From NCBI RefSeq assembly GCF_016803395.1, contig NZ_JAEVHL010000017.1, forward strand, positions 1-64,000: DNA of 64,000 nucleotides, read 5' to 3'. Below are positions 24,220 to 33,433 of the stretch, one piece after another. The notes under the pieces were generated by a model. The model did not search any database and was not told the DNA's origin. It saw only the letters and a list, made by a program, of their open reading frames with translations. Both the position numbers and the translations under genes were made by a program. This stretch comes from Micromonospora tarensis (lineage in GTDB: Bacteria; Actinomycetota; Actinomycetes; Mycobacteriales; Micromonosporaceae). Numbering within the stretch: the first letter of the stretch is position 1; each line of letters opens with the position of its first letter.

Positions 24220-27213
24220 TCAGGGCGTCCAGACACCACCGACGGTCGTGCCGATGACGCTGCGGACCTCGGCCCGGTACTCGTACGGCACCCCCGAGGT
24301 CGCCCCCCAGTCGTCGTACGTCGACCCGGCCGGCAGACCCTGAGCGACACGCACACCGGTGGTGCTGTTGTTGCGGCGCACCCGCACCTCGTCGACCCAC
24401 AGCACGTCGCCGGCGGTCGGGATCGAATCGACGATCCCCAGGACCGTCACATGGGTGGCGTTCGCCGGGGCGGTGCCGACCGCCCACCGGTACTCCCAGC
24501 CGCCCGGTGACGGCGGCGGTTTCCCGATCCCGCCGTCCACCGCGACGAACGTTCCGCCGGCGTCGTACCAGCGCAGCTGCGCGTAGACGTCCTTCCCGCC
24601 CGACGAACCGGCGAGCCACATGTCGCCGAAGTACGTCTCACCCGGGGTGATCGGGATCTTCACGCTCTCGACGAAGCTGCCGAGTGCGTCGGTGCCGTCC
24701 GAGGTCAGTTGGTACGACCAGCTGCCCGAGTGCGACTTGCTGTTCGTGCGGGTCGCGGTGCCGGCGTGCGGTGCACCCCACCCGGACATGTCGGCCGTCT
24801 CGAAGTCCGCGGCGAACAGCGTCGGGTAGAGCACCGGCCGCCGGTACAGGTCGACGCTCGCGGGCAGCGGCACGTACGGCCGGAACGCGGCTTCGTCGAT
24901 CCACATCAGGTGGGATCCGGCCGGTGTGCTGCCCATCGACGCCGGGACGAACGTCGCCACTACCGCCCCGGGCGGGGCCTGACCGGCGACCTCGAAGTAC
25001 GTCCACGCTCCCGCGCTCACTGACACGGTCGGCCCGGTGGTCTGCGACAGGATCGACAGGCCCGCGTCGCGCCAGATGATGCCCATGCCGACGGTACGGG
25101 CCACGGCCGAGCGCAGCCACGCCGTACCGATGTAGCTGTTTCCGGCGGTCACCGCCACGTTGCCCGCTCGGGCCTGCACGGTGGCGGTCACCCCGTCGGG
25201 GGTGAGTAGCAGCGACGCCGCGCCTTCGTGCGCCTGTGCTGTCGACCGTGCCACCACCCCGCCGAGCGCCACCCAGTCGGCGGCGTCGGTCTCAAGGTAG
25301 GGGTTGGCGTTCAGCGGGCCCGGCTGCGGCGAATGGGTGACCGCTACCCGGATCACGCCCTGCGCCGGTAGCGGCGTGACCGCCAGCGTCGCGGTGGCCG
25401 GTTCGACGAAGTCGACGTTGAAGTTGACCTGCACGGTGTCGCTCGGCAGTCCCTTCAGGTTGCGGGTCTGCAGGACCACCCCGTACCCGAATTCGTCGCC
25501 CAGGGCGAAGTCCGGCGTGTAGGTGGTGGCGGTGCCAGTCACCCACCCGGAGTCGAACACCGTCTCGGCCAGGATCACCAGGCGCACCCGGAACGCCGTC
25601 TGCTCGGCGACCGTCCAGGTCACCGTCACCCGGTCCTGGCTGACGACCTGCGCCGTGACCGGTGCCGTGATCGTCGGGTTTGCCTTGCCCGACGGGATGA
25701 CCACGAACGCGTCGGAGTACAGCGACGCGGTGTCGGAGCCGTCCCACACCTTGACCTTGTAGGCGTGTTGGGCGTCGCTGGTCAGCCCCCACCCGGAGGA
25801 GAGGGTCCGGGCGGTCGTCGCGCCTGCGTTCTTCACCTCCGCCGCCTGCCAGGTGTTGTCGGAGGCGCGGAAGTAGGCCAGGGCGCCGACGCCGATCTGC
25901 CGCGACAACGCCCACGCCGACTGGCTATCGGCCGGGTCGGGGTCGGTGAACGTCCAGTCCAGGGTCAGCGGCGACGACACCTCGGCGGCCGCGCCGTTGT
26001 CGACGCCGATCGCGGGGACGTCCCACGTCGGGGTGTTCGGCGCGTACGTCAGCACCTGGTGGTAGCCGTTGACGACGTTCGGGCTACCGGCGTGGGCGAT
26101 GGCCAGGTCGTGGCGGGCGCGCCCGAACGAGCCGCGACGGATCGAGAACTGGTTGCTGTTGGTGCCGAGCACGTCGGTGGTCGTGACCGTCGTCCAGGAC
26201 GTCCACGTGCCGCCGGCCCTGCTGTAATCGACGAAGTACAGGTCGTTGTTCGACGTGCCGACCGCGTACACCCGCACGTCCCGGGTCGACTCCGCGTACG
26301 ACAGGGACACCGCCCGCACCACCCCCGCCGGGTGAGCCGGGCTCTGCCGCTCCGTGCTGCTGGTGTTACCGCGGTTCCGCTCGACGAGCAGCACCGCCCC
26401 GCTCACCGTCGGGTGCGGCACCACCATCAGCCACCGCTCGCCGTCCCACCGGCCCACGATGCCGTCCTGCGCGGCGGCCAGCACCGGCTGCAGCAGCTGG
26501 GTGGTACGCGGGCCCGACCACCCGGCGCCGGTCCAGGCGAGCTTCACCATCCGCAGCTCGGTGCGGCCGTACGCGATCCACAGGTGGGGTGTGTTCGACG
26601 ACTTCCCACCACCAAGGTGCTCGATGTCCACGCTCGGGACGATGCGGCCGGTGCCGGCGATGTCCATCCATTGGCGGGTGCCGGTCAGGATGTTGTTGTT
26701 GTACGTGGCCGTGCCGTTGGATTGGTCGAGCAGCACCCCGTAGAGGGTGACCCCGGAGGTGCCGAAGAACGTGGTACCGACGGCGATAACGATCCACATC
26801 CACCGGGTGGCGCCGCCGACCAGCTGGATGTCCATGCCTTGGTGGATCGCGCCGGGGGTGCCGCCGTGGTCGGGTCGGCCGGTGAGGGTTTCCGGCCCCC
26901 ACAGGCCGAGGTCGAGCCGGCAGCGGCGGAACCAGATCCGGTCCTGCCCCGACTCGTTCGTGCGGTAGCTCGTGTAGAGGTGCCCGTCGGCGGAGATGAA
27001 GATGCTGCCCATCTCCTGCACGCCGGTCCGGAGCATGGACGCGAACACCGTCCACGACGTGCCGCCGTTCGTCGACCGGTACAGGTCCCACATGTTCGCG
27101 GTCGTCGACCGGACCATCACGTACAGGTACCCGGTCACCGGGTCCCGGTCGATGCGGGTGTTCGCCGGCACGCCCAACGGCTCGGCCTGCGTGGTCGTGG
27201 CGATCTGCGCCAT
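24220..27213 (-). CDS. Large tail/receptor-binding protein: beta-propeller, FN3-like and paired carbohydrate-binding domains
   Basis: A 997-residue protein. Residues 1-400 repeat blades of the sialidase/BNR sort (STNGGTSWTVFASM, DGERWLMVVPHP). Two fibronectin-like segments follow (about 410-610). Two related jelly-roll domains follow, near 640-800 and 815-955; both have the pattern aromatic start, TSDG/TPDG, GxxYxG, WxD/WYD and a terminal LMWIDE or LWVDEV. These look like CBM4/9-type glycan binders. Most likely the tail tip or fibre that recognises the host wall glycan. Confidence 0.75.
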   Translation of the reverse strand: MAQIATTTQAEPLGVPANTRIDRDPVTGYLYVMVRSTTANMWDLYRSTNGGTSWTVFASMLRTGVQEMGSIFISADGHLYTSYRTNESGQDRIWFRRCRLDLGLWGPETLTGRPDHGGTPGAIHQGMDIQLVGGATRWMWIVIAVGTTFFGTSGVTLYGVLLDQSNGTATYNNNILTGTRQWMDIAGTGRIVPSVDIEHLGGGKSSNTPHLWIAYGRTELRMVKLAWTGAGWSGPRTTQLLQPVLAAAQDGIVGRWDGERWLMVVPHPTVSGAVLLVERNRGNTSSTERQSPAHPAGVVRAVSLSYAESTRDVRVYAVGTSNNDLYFVDYSRAGGTWTSWTTVTTTDVLGTNSNQFSIRRGSFGRARHDLAIAHAGSPNVVNGYHQVLTYAPNTPTWDVPAIGVDNGAAAEVSSPLTLDWTFTDPDPADSQSAWALSRQIGVGALAYFRASDNTWQAAEVKNAGATTARTLSSGWGLTSDAQHAYKVKVWDGSDTASLYSDAFVVIPSGKANPTITAPVTAQVVSQDRVTVTWTVAEQTAFRVRLVILAETVFDSGWVTGTATTYTPDFALGDEFGYGVVLQTRNLKGLPSDTVQVNFNVDFVEPATATLAVTPLPAQGVIRVAVTHSPQPGPLNANPYLETDAADWVALGGVVARSTAQAHEGAASLLLTPDGVTATVQARAGNVAVTAGNSYIGTAWLRSAVARTVGMGIIWRDAGLSILSQTTGPTVSVSAGAWTYFEVAGQAPPGAVVATFVPASMGSTPAGSHLMWIDEAAFRPYVPLPASVDLYRRPVLYPTLFAADFETADMSGWGAPHAGTATRTNSKSHSGSWSYQLTSDGTDALGSFVESVKIPITPGETYFGDMWLAGSSGGKDVYAQLRWYDAGGTFVAVDGGIGKPPPSPGGWEYRWAVGTAPANATHVTVLGIVDSIPTAGDVLWVDEVRVRRNNSTTGVRVAQGLPAGSTYDDWGATSGVPYEYRAEVRSVIGTTVGGVWTP

Positions 27214-27228
27214 ACGGTGTGCGCCTCC

Positions 27229-27924
27229 CTAGATGGCCAGGCCCTGCGGGCACTTCGCCGCCGGGCCCCATTCCTCGATCAGCAGGTAGCGGGGGCTGGT
27301 GGCGGTGCCGATGTGCGTCACCGTGCCGGCTGAGGCGTTGACGTTGACGCTGACCGTCTGGCCTTCGAGGTCACTCGCGGTGGTCCGCTTCAGCCAGTGC
27401 TCACCGAACAGGGCAACCGGGGTGGACGCCGACGGCACCCCGTAGTGACCGAACTGCCCCCAGTCGGCCCCCGACGTGGCGGTCGAGTTGCGGACCCGCC
27501 ACAGGCTGAAGTTCACGACGCTGCCCTGGAGCTGCCCGCCGAGGACCAGCCGGTACGCCATGCCCGCCCGGAACGTCACCCCGGTGATGCTGATCAGCGA
27601 CGTCTCCGCCAGCACCGCCGCGCTGTTGGACGTCGACGACGCCACCCACAGCCCCGGCACGGTGAACGCGCCGACGATCACCCAGTCCGACTCGAAGAGC
27701 TGCAACCCCACCCGGTCTCCCGGGTTGACCTGCACGTGGCCGAACCGCTTGACCGGGGCTGGGATCACGTCGCCGTCGAAGATCACCGTGCACGCCGACG
27801 TCGCCGGGTCGCGGGTCACCACCGTGCCCATCCGCGCCGCCGGCGACGGCAGCAGCTCGGCGATACGCCGGTCGACCAGCCGCGCGAGCGCCGCGTCGTA
27901 CCGGGCCGTCACAGGATCGTCCAT
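27229..27924 (-). CDS. Minor tail protein
   Basis: A 231-residue protein with an N-terminal barrel-like region (RMGTVVTRDPATSACTVIFDGD, VQVNPGDRVGLQLF) such as occurs in baseplate-hub OB-fold proteins, then a beta-rich domain (residues 110-231). It overlaps the upstream tail gene by 16 bp. ATG 27924 is listed; a GTG at 27912 making a GTGA overlap is an alternative. Confidence 0.65.
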   Translation of the reverse strand: MDDPVTARYDAALARLVDRRIAELLPSPAARMGTVVTRDPATSACTVIFDGDVIPAPVKRFGHVQVNPGDRVGLQLFESDWVIVGAFTVPGLWVASSTSNSAAVLAETSLISITGVTFRAGMAYRLVLGGQLQGSVVNFSLWRVRNSTATSGADWGQFGHYGVPSASTPVALFGEHWLKRTTASDLEGQTVSVNVNASAGTVTHIGTATSPRYLLIEEWGPAAKCPQGLAI

Positions 27925-29030
27925 TCCTGCGTCATCCGTCGGCCCATCAGCGGCAGCGTCCACTGCGTGCCGAGGACCTCCATCGGCGGGCCGGCGGTCG
28001 GATCCAGCACCAGCAGTCGGTCGAAGTGCCAGTGCAACGGGTTCAGCGCGGTGGGCGTGGTGTAAGTCGTGGGCACCCGAATGTCCGTGTCGATGCGCTC
28101 CTGCGCCTGCCGCACCAACGACGCGTGGTCGGCGGCGTCCAGCCCCACCGGTTGGGTGATGACCCGACCGCGTCCCTCGACTGACGTCGGACCGTCCGCC
28201 TGGTTGACGTAGGTGTACATGCCGTTGCCCTCGACCGGGGCGGCCTCGACGTTGTTGGACTGGTAGAACACCCACCGGTTCGGGGTGCGGAAGAAATCCT
28301 GCTCAATCTCCCGCTCAGGGGCGATCATCGACCGGATCCCGTCGGCCTCGTACGTCCATTCCGCTGGCCGCTGCTGTGGCGGCTGGTACGGCTGGCAGCG
28401 GGGCCGGCCGTCCCAGTCCGACCAGATTCCCGCGTACCCGATGGCCGACAGCAGGTCGTTGACGACCTGCAACCAGGTGGTGCGGGGGTCGAACGGCCAC
28501 ACCTTCGCCGCCGGCAGCACCAGGGCGGCGGACGACCGGTCGATCAGGTACTGCACGAAACCCCGTTGGATCAGGATGTCCTCGACCGCCGTCAGGTAGC
28601 CGACACCCGCGTCGACCGCGTACGTCTGCCCGACCGGGTCGTTGAGCGCCAGCAGGATGTCGAACCCGGCCACGTCGAACCGCGGTGGTGTCTCCCGCAG
28701 GTTCCGCTTCGGCTTGGCGGTGTAGTACGCGCCGAGGTTGAACCGGGCGGTGAGCTGCCCGTCGGACAGGGTCATGTACGGGCGGACGATCGCCCGCCCC
28801 CAGTCCAGGTCCCGGCTGATCGACAGCTGGGCGCTGCCGTGGAGCTCGGCGTACGCCGCCCGGGACACCGACCCGCCGCGCACGTCCTCGCTGATGTCGG
28901 CGAGCACGGCGAGGGTCTGGTCGACCAGTTCCGCGCCGTGGCCCACCGTCACCGCCGGGGCGTCGCGCACCAGCGCGGTCACCAGGTCGGCGGTGAGCCC
29001 GTCGCGGGGCGACGCGGTCAGCGGCTGCAC
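27909..29030 (-). CDS. Minor tail protein
   Basis: A 373-residue beta-rich protein containing LSISRDLDWGRAIVRPYMTL and a central DPRTTWLQVVNDLLSAIGYAG segment, a pattern seen in the siphovirus minor tail proteins that lie just after the distal tail protein. GTG 29030. It overlaps the next gene downstream. Exact position in the tail tip is inferred from gene order only. Confidence 0.7.
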   Translation of the reverse strand: MQPLTASPRDGLTADLVTALVRDAPAVTVGHGAELVDQTLAVLADISEDVRGGSVSRAAYAELHGSAQLSISRDLDWGRAIVRPYMTLSDGQLTARFNLGAYYTAKPKRNLRETPPRFDVAGFDILLALNDPVGQTYAVDAGVGYLTAVEDILIQRGFVQYLIDRSSAALVLPAAKVWPFDPRTTWLQVVNDLLSAIGYAGIWSDWDGRPRCQPYQPPQQRPAEWTYEADGIRSMIAPEREIEQDFFRTPNRWVFYQSNNVEAAPVEGNGMYTYVNQADGPTSVEGRGRVITQPVGLDAADHASLVRQAQERIDTDIRVPTTYTTPTALNPLHWHFDRLLVLDPTAGPPMEVLGTQWTLPLMGRRMTQEWTIL

Positions 29031-29031
29031 G

Positions 29032-29406
29032 TCACACCCCCTCGGCGACGGTGACCGTCCGGACCGTGATCGCCACGTCGTACCAGTTCGTCTCCGTCAA
29101 CTCCGACGGGGTGACGGTGAAGAACACCCCCGCCCACGACTGGCCCCGGTGGTCACGGACCTGCACGGGCAGGCCCTTCCACGACCGCAGCAGCACCACG
29201 GTGGCCAGCGGCACCTGCCGCAGCGTCAGCGATACGGTGCCCTGCTCGCCCTCGATCGTCACGGCGCGTTGGCGGCCGCCGGCGAACGTCTCGACGTCAC
29301 CGTCGGCCTGGTACGTCTGGGGGCGGTCCCGGCCGGAGTAGGCGGCTACCGCCTCCCCGGTGTCGAGCCGGTTGATCCACACCCTGTCCAGGGTCAGAGT
29401 CGCCAC
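29032..29406 (-). CDS. Small tail protein
   Basis: A 124-residue beta-rich protein (LTLDRVWINRLDTGEAVAAY, VQVRDHRGQSWAGVFFTVTP). GTG 29406 is chosen because CAGGAGGTG lies about seven bases upstream; the frame continues further but as shadow. The position after the tape measure suggests a distal tail or tail-tip component. Confidence 0.65.
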   Translation of the reverse strand: MATLTLDRVWINRLDTGEAVAAYSGRDRPQTYQADGDVETFAGGRQRAVTIEGEQGTVSLTLRQVPLATVVLLRSWKGLPVQVRDHRGQSWAGVFFTVTPSELTETNWYDVAITVRTVTVAEGV

Positions 29407-29443
29407 GGTGACCACCTCCTGCGGTGAGCGGGCTGGGGGCTGG

Positions 29444-32400
29444 TCAGCGGGCCACGACCCGGCCGCGTGACCTGCCCAGGTTGTCGGCCGACATGACCCC
29501 ACCGGTCAGCGCCTCAGCGAACTCGCCGGCGAGACGTTGGGTGTCCTGCCGCAGCGCCCGCAGCTCCTCGATCACCACGTCCATGATCGGCGCGGGGGTG
29601 ACCGGCTCGGGGCGGCCGGTGCCGTTGTAGATCGGCGGGTTCCACCCGGGCATCAGGTAGCCGCCGTTGTCCATCGCGACGTGCAGGTGGTTGCGGTGCA
29701 ACGGCAACTGCGTCGGCATCGTGGTCTTCCGACCCCGGGTCACCGCGTAGTCCCGGGTGCCGGAGCGGTGGATCAGCTCCAGCAGTTGGCCCTGCCGGGC
29801 CATGAAGAACTGCGCCAGGCGGTCCTGGTTGTAGCCCATGAAGTCGACCGCCCGGCCGGAGCCGTGCCACAGCGGGTCGCCCGGCCGGTACGCGTTCCCG
29901 AACGTGTACGGGATCCCGCTGGCCTTGACCATGGCCATGATCGAGCGCCACACCCCGGAGTCCCCGCGCTGCGCGCCCGGCGACGACGGCCAGGCCCCCA
30001 GCGCCGGCGTGACCTTCGATGCGACCTCGGCCCGCGACGGCACTCGGGTGCGGTTGACGTCCGTTTCGAACGGCATCCGCGTGCCCCAGTCCCGGCCGCG
30101 CAGCCGGTCGATCAGGCCACCGGTGGCGTAGCCCTGCAGGGCCTCTTTCGGAATCTGCCGGTGCCGGATCGCCTGCATAGCCGCGACACCGTAGTAGTCC
30201 ACCGCCGGGACCGGCTGCATGAACTCACCCGGAGCGGCGACGATCGGGACGCTGTCGACGCCCTTGATGCCGTGCCCGTCGATCTGCCCGCCCTCACGCT
30301 TGAAGACGCGCGGGTCGCCGGCGTACCCGCCGAACACGTCCGAGCGGACCTGCGCCAGGGTGCGGCCCGTCGCGAGCGACCGTTGGAAGATGTACAGGTC
30401 GGTCAGGACCTTGCCCACCCGGTCGATCCCGTCGACCAGCAGGTTCGTGGTCTTCGACGGCGGGATCTTCCCGTACGTGCCGATCAGCTTCTCAGTCTCG
30501 GCCTTGTTCAGCCGTAGCTGGCCGGCCTCGGTGCGGATCGCCCCGGTGCGCTTCTCGTGCTTGGCGCGGGCCTCGTCGATGGCCACGCCGGCGTTGATGT
30601 CGGCGTAGTACATCTCGTTCGACTTGACCAGCAGGTCCTGCAACGCGTCCCGGTTCGACCGGCCCGCCTTCGTGTGCAGGTCAAGGTTGTTCTTGTTCCG
30701 GCCGATCTGGTCGCTGTTGCCCGAGACCGTCTCCGACAGCGCATCCCACGTCGCCTGGTAGATCTCGTTCGCCTCGGTCTGCTGGATGACCGCACCGAAC
30801 ATGCTCTCGTGGGCCTGCCGCAGCGCATCCGCGACGGTCTTCTGCCGGACCATCGCCCCGGTCAACGCACCGCTGCTCACCATCAGACCGTTGAGCGCGT
30901 CGGCGCCGATCTCACCCAAGGCCTGATACCGGGCGGCAACCGAGTCCAGCTCCAGCTGCAACCCCGCGACGTCGTCCTCCGACGCGGCCAGCGCCGCGCC
31001 GGAGCGACTCAGCGCCGCGGCGACGTCATCGAGCTTGGCCCGGAACGTGCCCGACGAGTCGGCGGCCGCGATCTGCGCGTCGCTCAGCCCGGCAGCCTTG
31101 AGCGTCGCGAAGTCCGCCACCTCGGCCGTGCCGAGGGTGGCCTTCCGATACGCCTCTGCCTCGGCGGTGCCGGCGGCGAAACCGTCAGCGGTCAGATCCA
31201 GCCGCTTACCGAACACGTCCAGGATCTTGTTCAGGTTCGCCTGGTCCTCGACCAGATACCGGGTCTTGTCCAGGCCGACGTCGAGCTGGTCCGTCCACCC
31301 CTTGATCGACGCACCGACGTGCACGATCCCGGCGCTGGTCCGGATCAGGTTGGACACGCCCATGGTGAGGTCGTTGACCGCCGACGCTGCCTCGTCGGCG
31401 TCGCCCGCAACCGTCGTGAACGCGTCCCCGGTCGCGTCGCCGATCCGATCGAGGCTGGCGCCGAACGCGGCGACAACCGGGTCGGCCTCGTCGACGGCGT
31501 CGGCGATCCCACCGATCAGCTTGCGGGCGCCCGACGTGGCCCCAGCGACCAACGGATCCACGAACCGCGACGACGCGAAGATCCGATCGAGATCCCCCCC
31601 GAGCGCCTCCCAGCCGGTGCGGATGTGCGCGAGCGCCCCCAGCAGCTTCGGCGCGAAGTCCGCCGCCCGGGCCTCCAGGTCACCCAGGATGAACTCACCC
31701 AGGTCCGAGCCGGCCGCCTGCACGCGCGCGTCGCGGGCGCCGAGGATCGCCCCACCGACGATGCCACCCGCACCGGCACCACCGATCACGGAGGCCGCGA
31801 GACCGCCGGCGAGCGCCGGCCCGGCGATCCCGACCGCAGCGGCAACAGCGGCGAGCATCGGCGGGGACAGCGGCGCCGACGCGAGGACCGGCCCGACCCG
31901 GGCGATGAACCGTGCGCCGAACCCCTCGGCCGCTTCGTCGCCGACGTCGCCGATCTGGTCGCGTAGCCGCGCCAGGTCCGTCCGCGCGGACGTCGCGTCG
32001 AGGCGCAGCCGGACGTTGGTGGCGTCCTTGGTCAGCTTCTCCAACTGCTCGTCGACGCGCCCGATCGCCGCGAGGGCGGCCTTCGGGTCCGCGTCAACGG
32101 TGACCGGCGGGTCGATGCCCAGCGACGCCAGGCGCCGCTGCAGCTGCTCAACCTGGCGGCGCGCCGGCGACGCGTCCGCCTCGACCGTCACCGGCGCGTC
32201 ATCCACCTGGCCGAGCTGCTTACGGAACCGCTCCAGCTGGGTCAGGGCCCGTTCGGTGCGGACCCGCATCTCCACGCTGTCGGCCTCGCGGGACATCTCC
32301 CGCAGCCGATCCCGGGTCGCCTCGATCGACGCCAGCGCCGCCTTCGGGTCGGCCTTCACGTCGACCGGGTCGATGTCGAGGACCTTCAGGGCGTTGTTCA

Positions 32401-32521
32401 GCTGCGACGCGAAACCCTTCGCGGCCTTCGTCGCCTTGACCTTGACGTCACCCGACAGCTTCGAGTCGTCCGCCCGCAACTCCAGGTACGCGTCGCTGAG
32501 CTTCTTGCCCCTGGCTGCCAT
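29444..32521 (-). CDS. Tail tape measure protein with C-terminal peptidase-like domain
   Basis: A 1025-residue protein that sets tail length and passes through the envelope on infection. Residues 1-200 are coiled coil with a repeated unit: ADPKAALASIEATRDRLREM recurs about 90 residues later as ADPKAALAAIGRVDEQLEKL. A glycine/alanine hydrophobic segment lies near 220-265. The C-terminal domain (about 860-980) has HGSGRAVDFMGYNQD and HRNHLHVAMDNGG, an HxxxxxxD plus HxH arrangement like M15-type peptidoglycan peptidases, so it probably carries tail-associated wall-cleaving activity. Confidence 0.85.
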   Translation of the reverse strand: MAARGKKLSDAYLELRADDSKLSGDVKVKATKAAKGFASQLNNALKVLDIDPVDVKADPKAALASIEATRDRLREMSREADSVEMRVRTERALTQLERFRKQLGQVDDAPVTVEADASPARRQVEQLQRRLASLGIDPPVTVDADPKAALAAIGRVDEQLEKLTKDATNVRLRLDATSARTDLARLRDQIGDVGDEAAEGFGARFIARVGPVLASAPLSPPMLAAVAAAVGIAGPALAGGLAASVIGGAGAGGIVGGAILGARDARVQAAGSDLGEFILGDLEARAADFAPKLLGALAHIRTGWEALGGDLDRIFASSRFVDPLVAGATSGARKLIGGIADAVDEADPVVAAFGASLDRIGDATGDAFTTVAGDADEAASAVNDLTMGVSNLIRTSAGIVHVGASIKGWTDQLDVGLDKTRYLVEDQANLNKILDVFGKRLDLTADGFAAGTAEAEAYRKATLGTAEVADFATLKAAGLSDAQIAAADSSGTFRAKLDDVAAALSRSGAALAASEDDVAGLQLELDSVAARYQALGEIGADALNGLMVSSGALTGAMVRQKTVADALRQAHESMFGAVIQQTEANEIYQATWDALSETVSGNSDQIGRNKNNLDLHTKAGRSNRDALQDLLVKSNEMYYADINAGVAIDEARAKHEKRTGAIRTEAGQLRLNKAETEKLIGTYGKIPPSKTTNLLVDGIDRVGKVLTDLYIFQRSLATGRTLAQVRSDVFGGYAGDPRVFKREGGQIDGHGIKGVDSVPIVAAPGEFMQPVPAVDYYGVAAMQAIRHRQIPKEALQGYATGGLIDRLRGRDWGTRMPFETDVNRTRVPSRAEVASKVTPALGAWPSSPGAQRGDSGVWRSIMAMVKASGIPYTFGNAYRPGDPLWHGSGRAVDFMGYNQDRLAQFFMARQGQLLELIHRSGTRDYAVTRGRKTTMPTQLPLHRNHLHVAMDNGGYLMPGWNPPIYNGTGRPEPVTPAPIMDVVIEELRALRQDTQRLAGEFAEALTGGVMSADNLGRSRGRVVAR

Positions 32522-32531
32522 CGCCGCCCCC

Positions 32532-32765
32532 TTACGTCACCCCGAGGACCCGCAGCTTGATCCCGCGCGGGCTGTCATCCCGACCGCCCGGCTCACCGGC
32601 CGCCGGCGGGGCGGCCAGGGCGACGTCGAACGCCGCCTTGACCGTGTCCCAGTCCGCCCGGTCCCCGGCAACCTGCTGCGCACCGAACGCCGCCCCGATC
32701 GCCGCGGCGATCGTGTGGGCGTGCACGTCGCGGGCGAGATCCTCCAGCCGCAGCGTGTACGCCAC
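32532..32765 (-). CDS. Tail assembly chaperone, second (T-type) part
   Basis: A 77-residue reading frame starting at GTG 32765 (AYTLRLEDLARDVHAHTIAA, then DWDTVKAAFDVALAAPPA). It lies between the chaperone gene and the tape measure, the usual place of the lambda T-type extension. Protein-like sequence continues upstream of the GTG (LSLADVLAV), and this frame is -1 relative to the upstream gene and stays open well into it. It may be made only as a fusion by frameshifting. Confidence 0.55.
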   Translation of the reverse strand: MAYTLRLEDLARDVHAHTIAAAIGAAFGAQQVAGDRADWDTVKAAFDVALAAPPAAGEPGGRDDSPRGIKLRVLGVT

Positions 32766-32785
32766 GGCCAGGACGTCAGCGAGGC

Positions 32786-33433
32786 TTAGCCCAGGCCGGC
32801 CGCCGCCAGCTGCCGCTGGTCCCGGGCCGTGCGCTCCCGGGCATCCCGCTCCGCCCGCTCCTTGTCCTCGACCTGCATCAGGTAGAACTCCTGGATGTCC
32901 GGGCGGCCCCGCTCCAACGCCATCGCGACTTCCAGGTCCGACGCCGGCGCCGGTGAGGGCGAGTCGGCCGTTGATGCGGGCGGCGTTGTCTCGGGCCCAG
33001 TCGGCGAGGCGGCGGGCCGCCCAGTAGGAAAATCCGTCGTCGACTCCACCACCGCGGTGGTGATGGCCTTGATGTCGGACATCCGGTCGCGGATCTGCTG
33101 CCCGTTCTCCATGCCCAGACGCCAGTAGGTGTCCCAGTCGTCCGGGTGGATCAGCCGGCGCAGCGCGTCGAGGACGGCCCGGTACGCCGCTGCGGTGGCC
33201 TGCCCCATCGCCCGGACCAGCCGCGCCTGGTCGGCGGCGGCCATCGCGTCGACCTGCGACAGGTCGACCCCGTCGAGGGCGGACATGTCGATGTCCCTGC
33301 CGGCCTGGAGGAACTCGAGCTCGACGGCGTCGGTGGCGTGCGGGTGGATCCGCACCGTCTGGCCGAAGTAGTCGAACTCCAGATCCAGCGGGTCCCGCTG
33401 CCGACCCAACGAGCCGATGCTGCGCCCCATCAT
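32786..33433 (-). CDS. Tail assembly chaperone (G-type)
   Basis: A 215-residue protein (RDPLDLEFDYFGQTVRIHPH, then a helical LVRAMGQATAAAYRAVLDALRR) preceding the tape measure, as G proteins do. A Pro/Thr/Ser-rich linker and a charged helical end follow. At the plus-strand AAAA 33029-33032 (TTTT on the coding strand) a -1 slip would enter a frame that stays open to 32532. ATG 33433 overlaps the major tail protein's stop as ATGA. Confidence 0.65.
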   Translation of the reverse strand: MMGRSIGSLGRQRDPLDLEFDYFGQTVRIHPHATDAVELEFLQAGRDIDMSALDGVDLSQVDAMAAADQARLVRAMGQATAAAYRAVLDALRRLIHPDDWDTYWRLGMENGQQIRDRMSDIKAITTAVVESTTDFPTGRPAASPTGPETTPPASTADSPSPAPASDLEVAMALERGRPDIQEFYLMQVEDKERAERDARERTARDQRQLAAAGLG

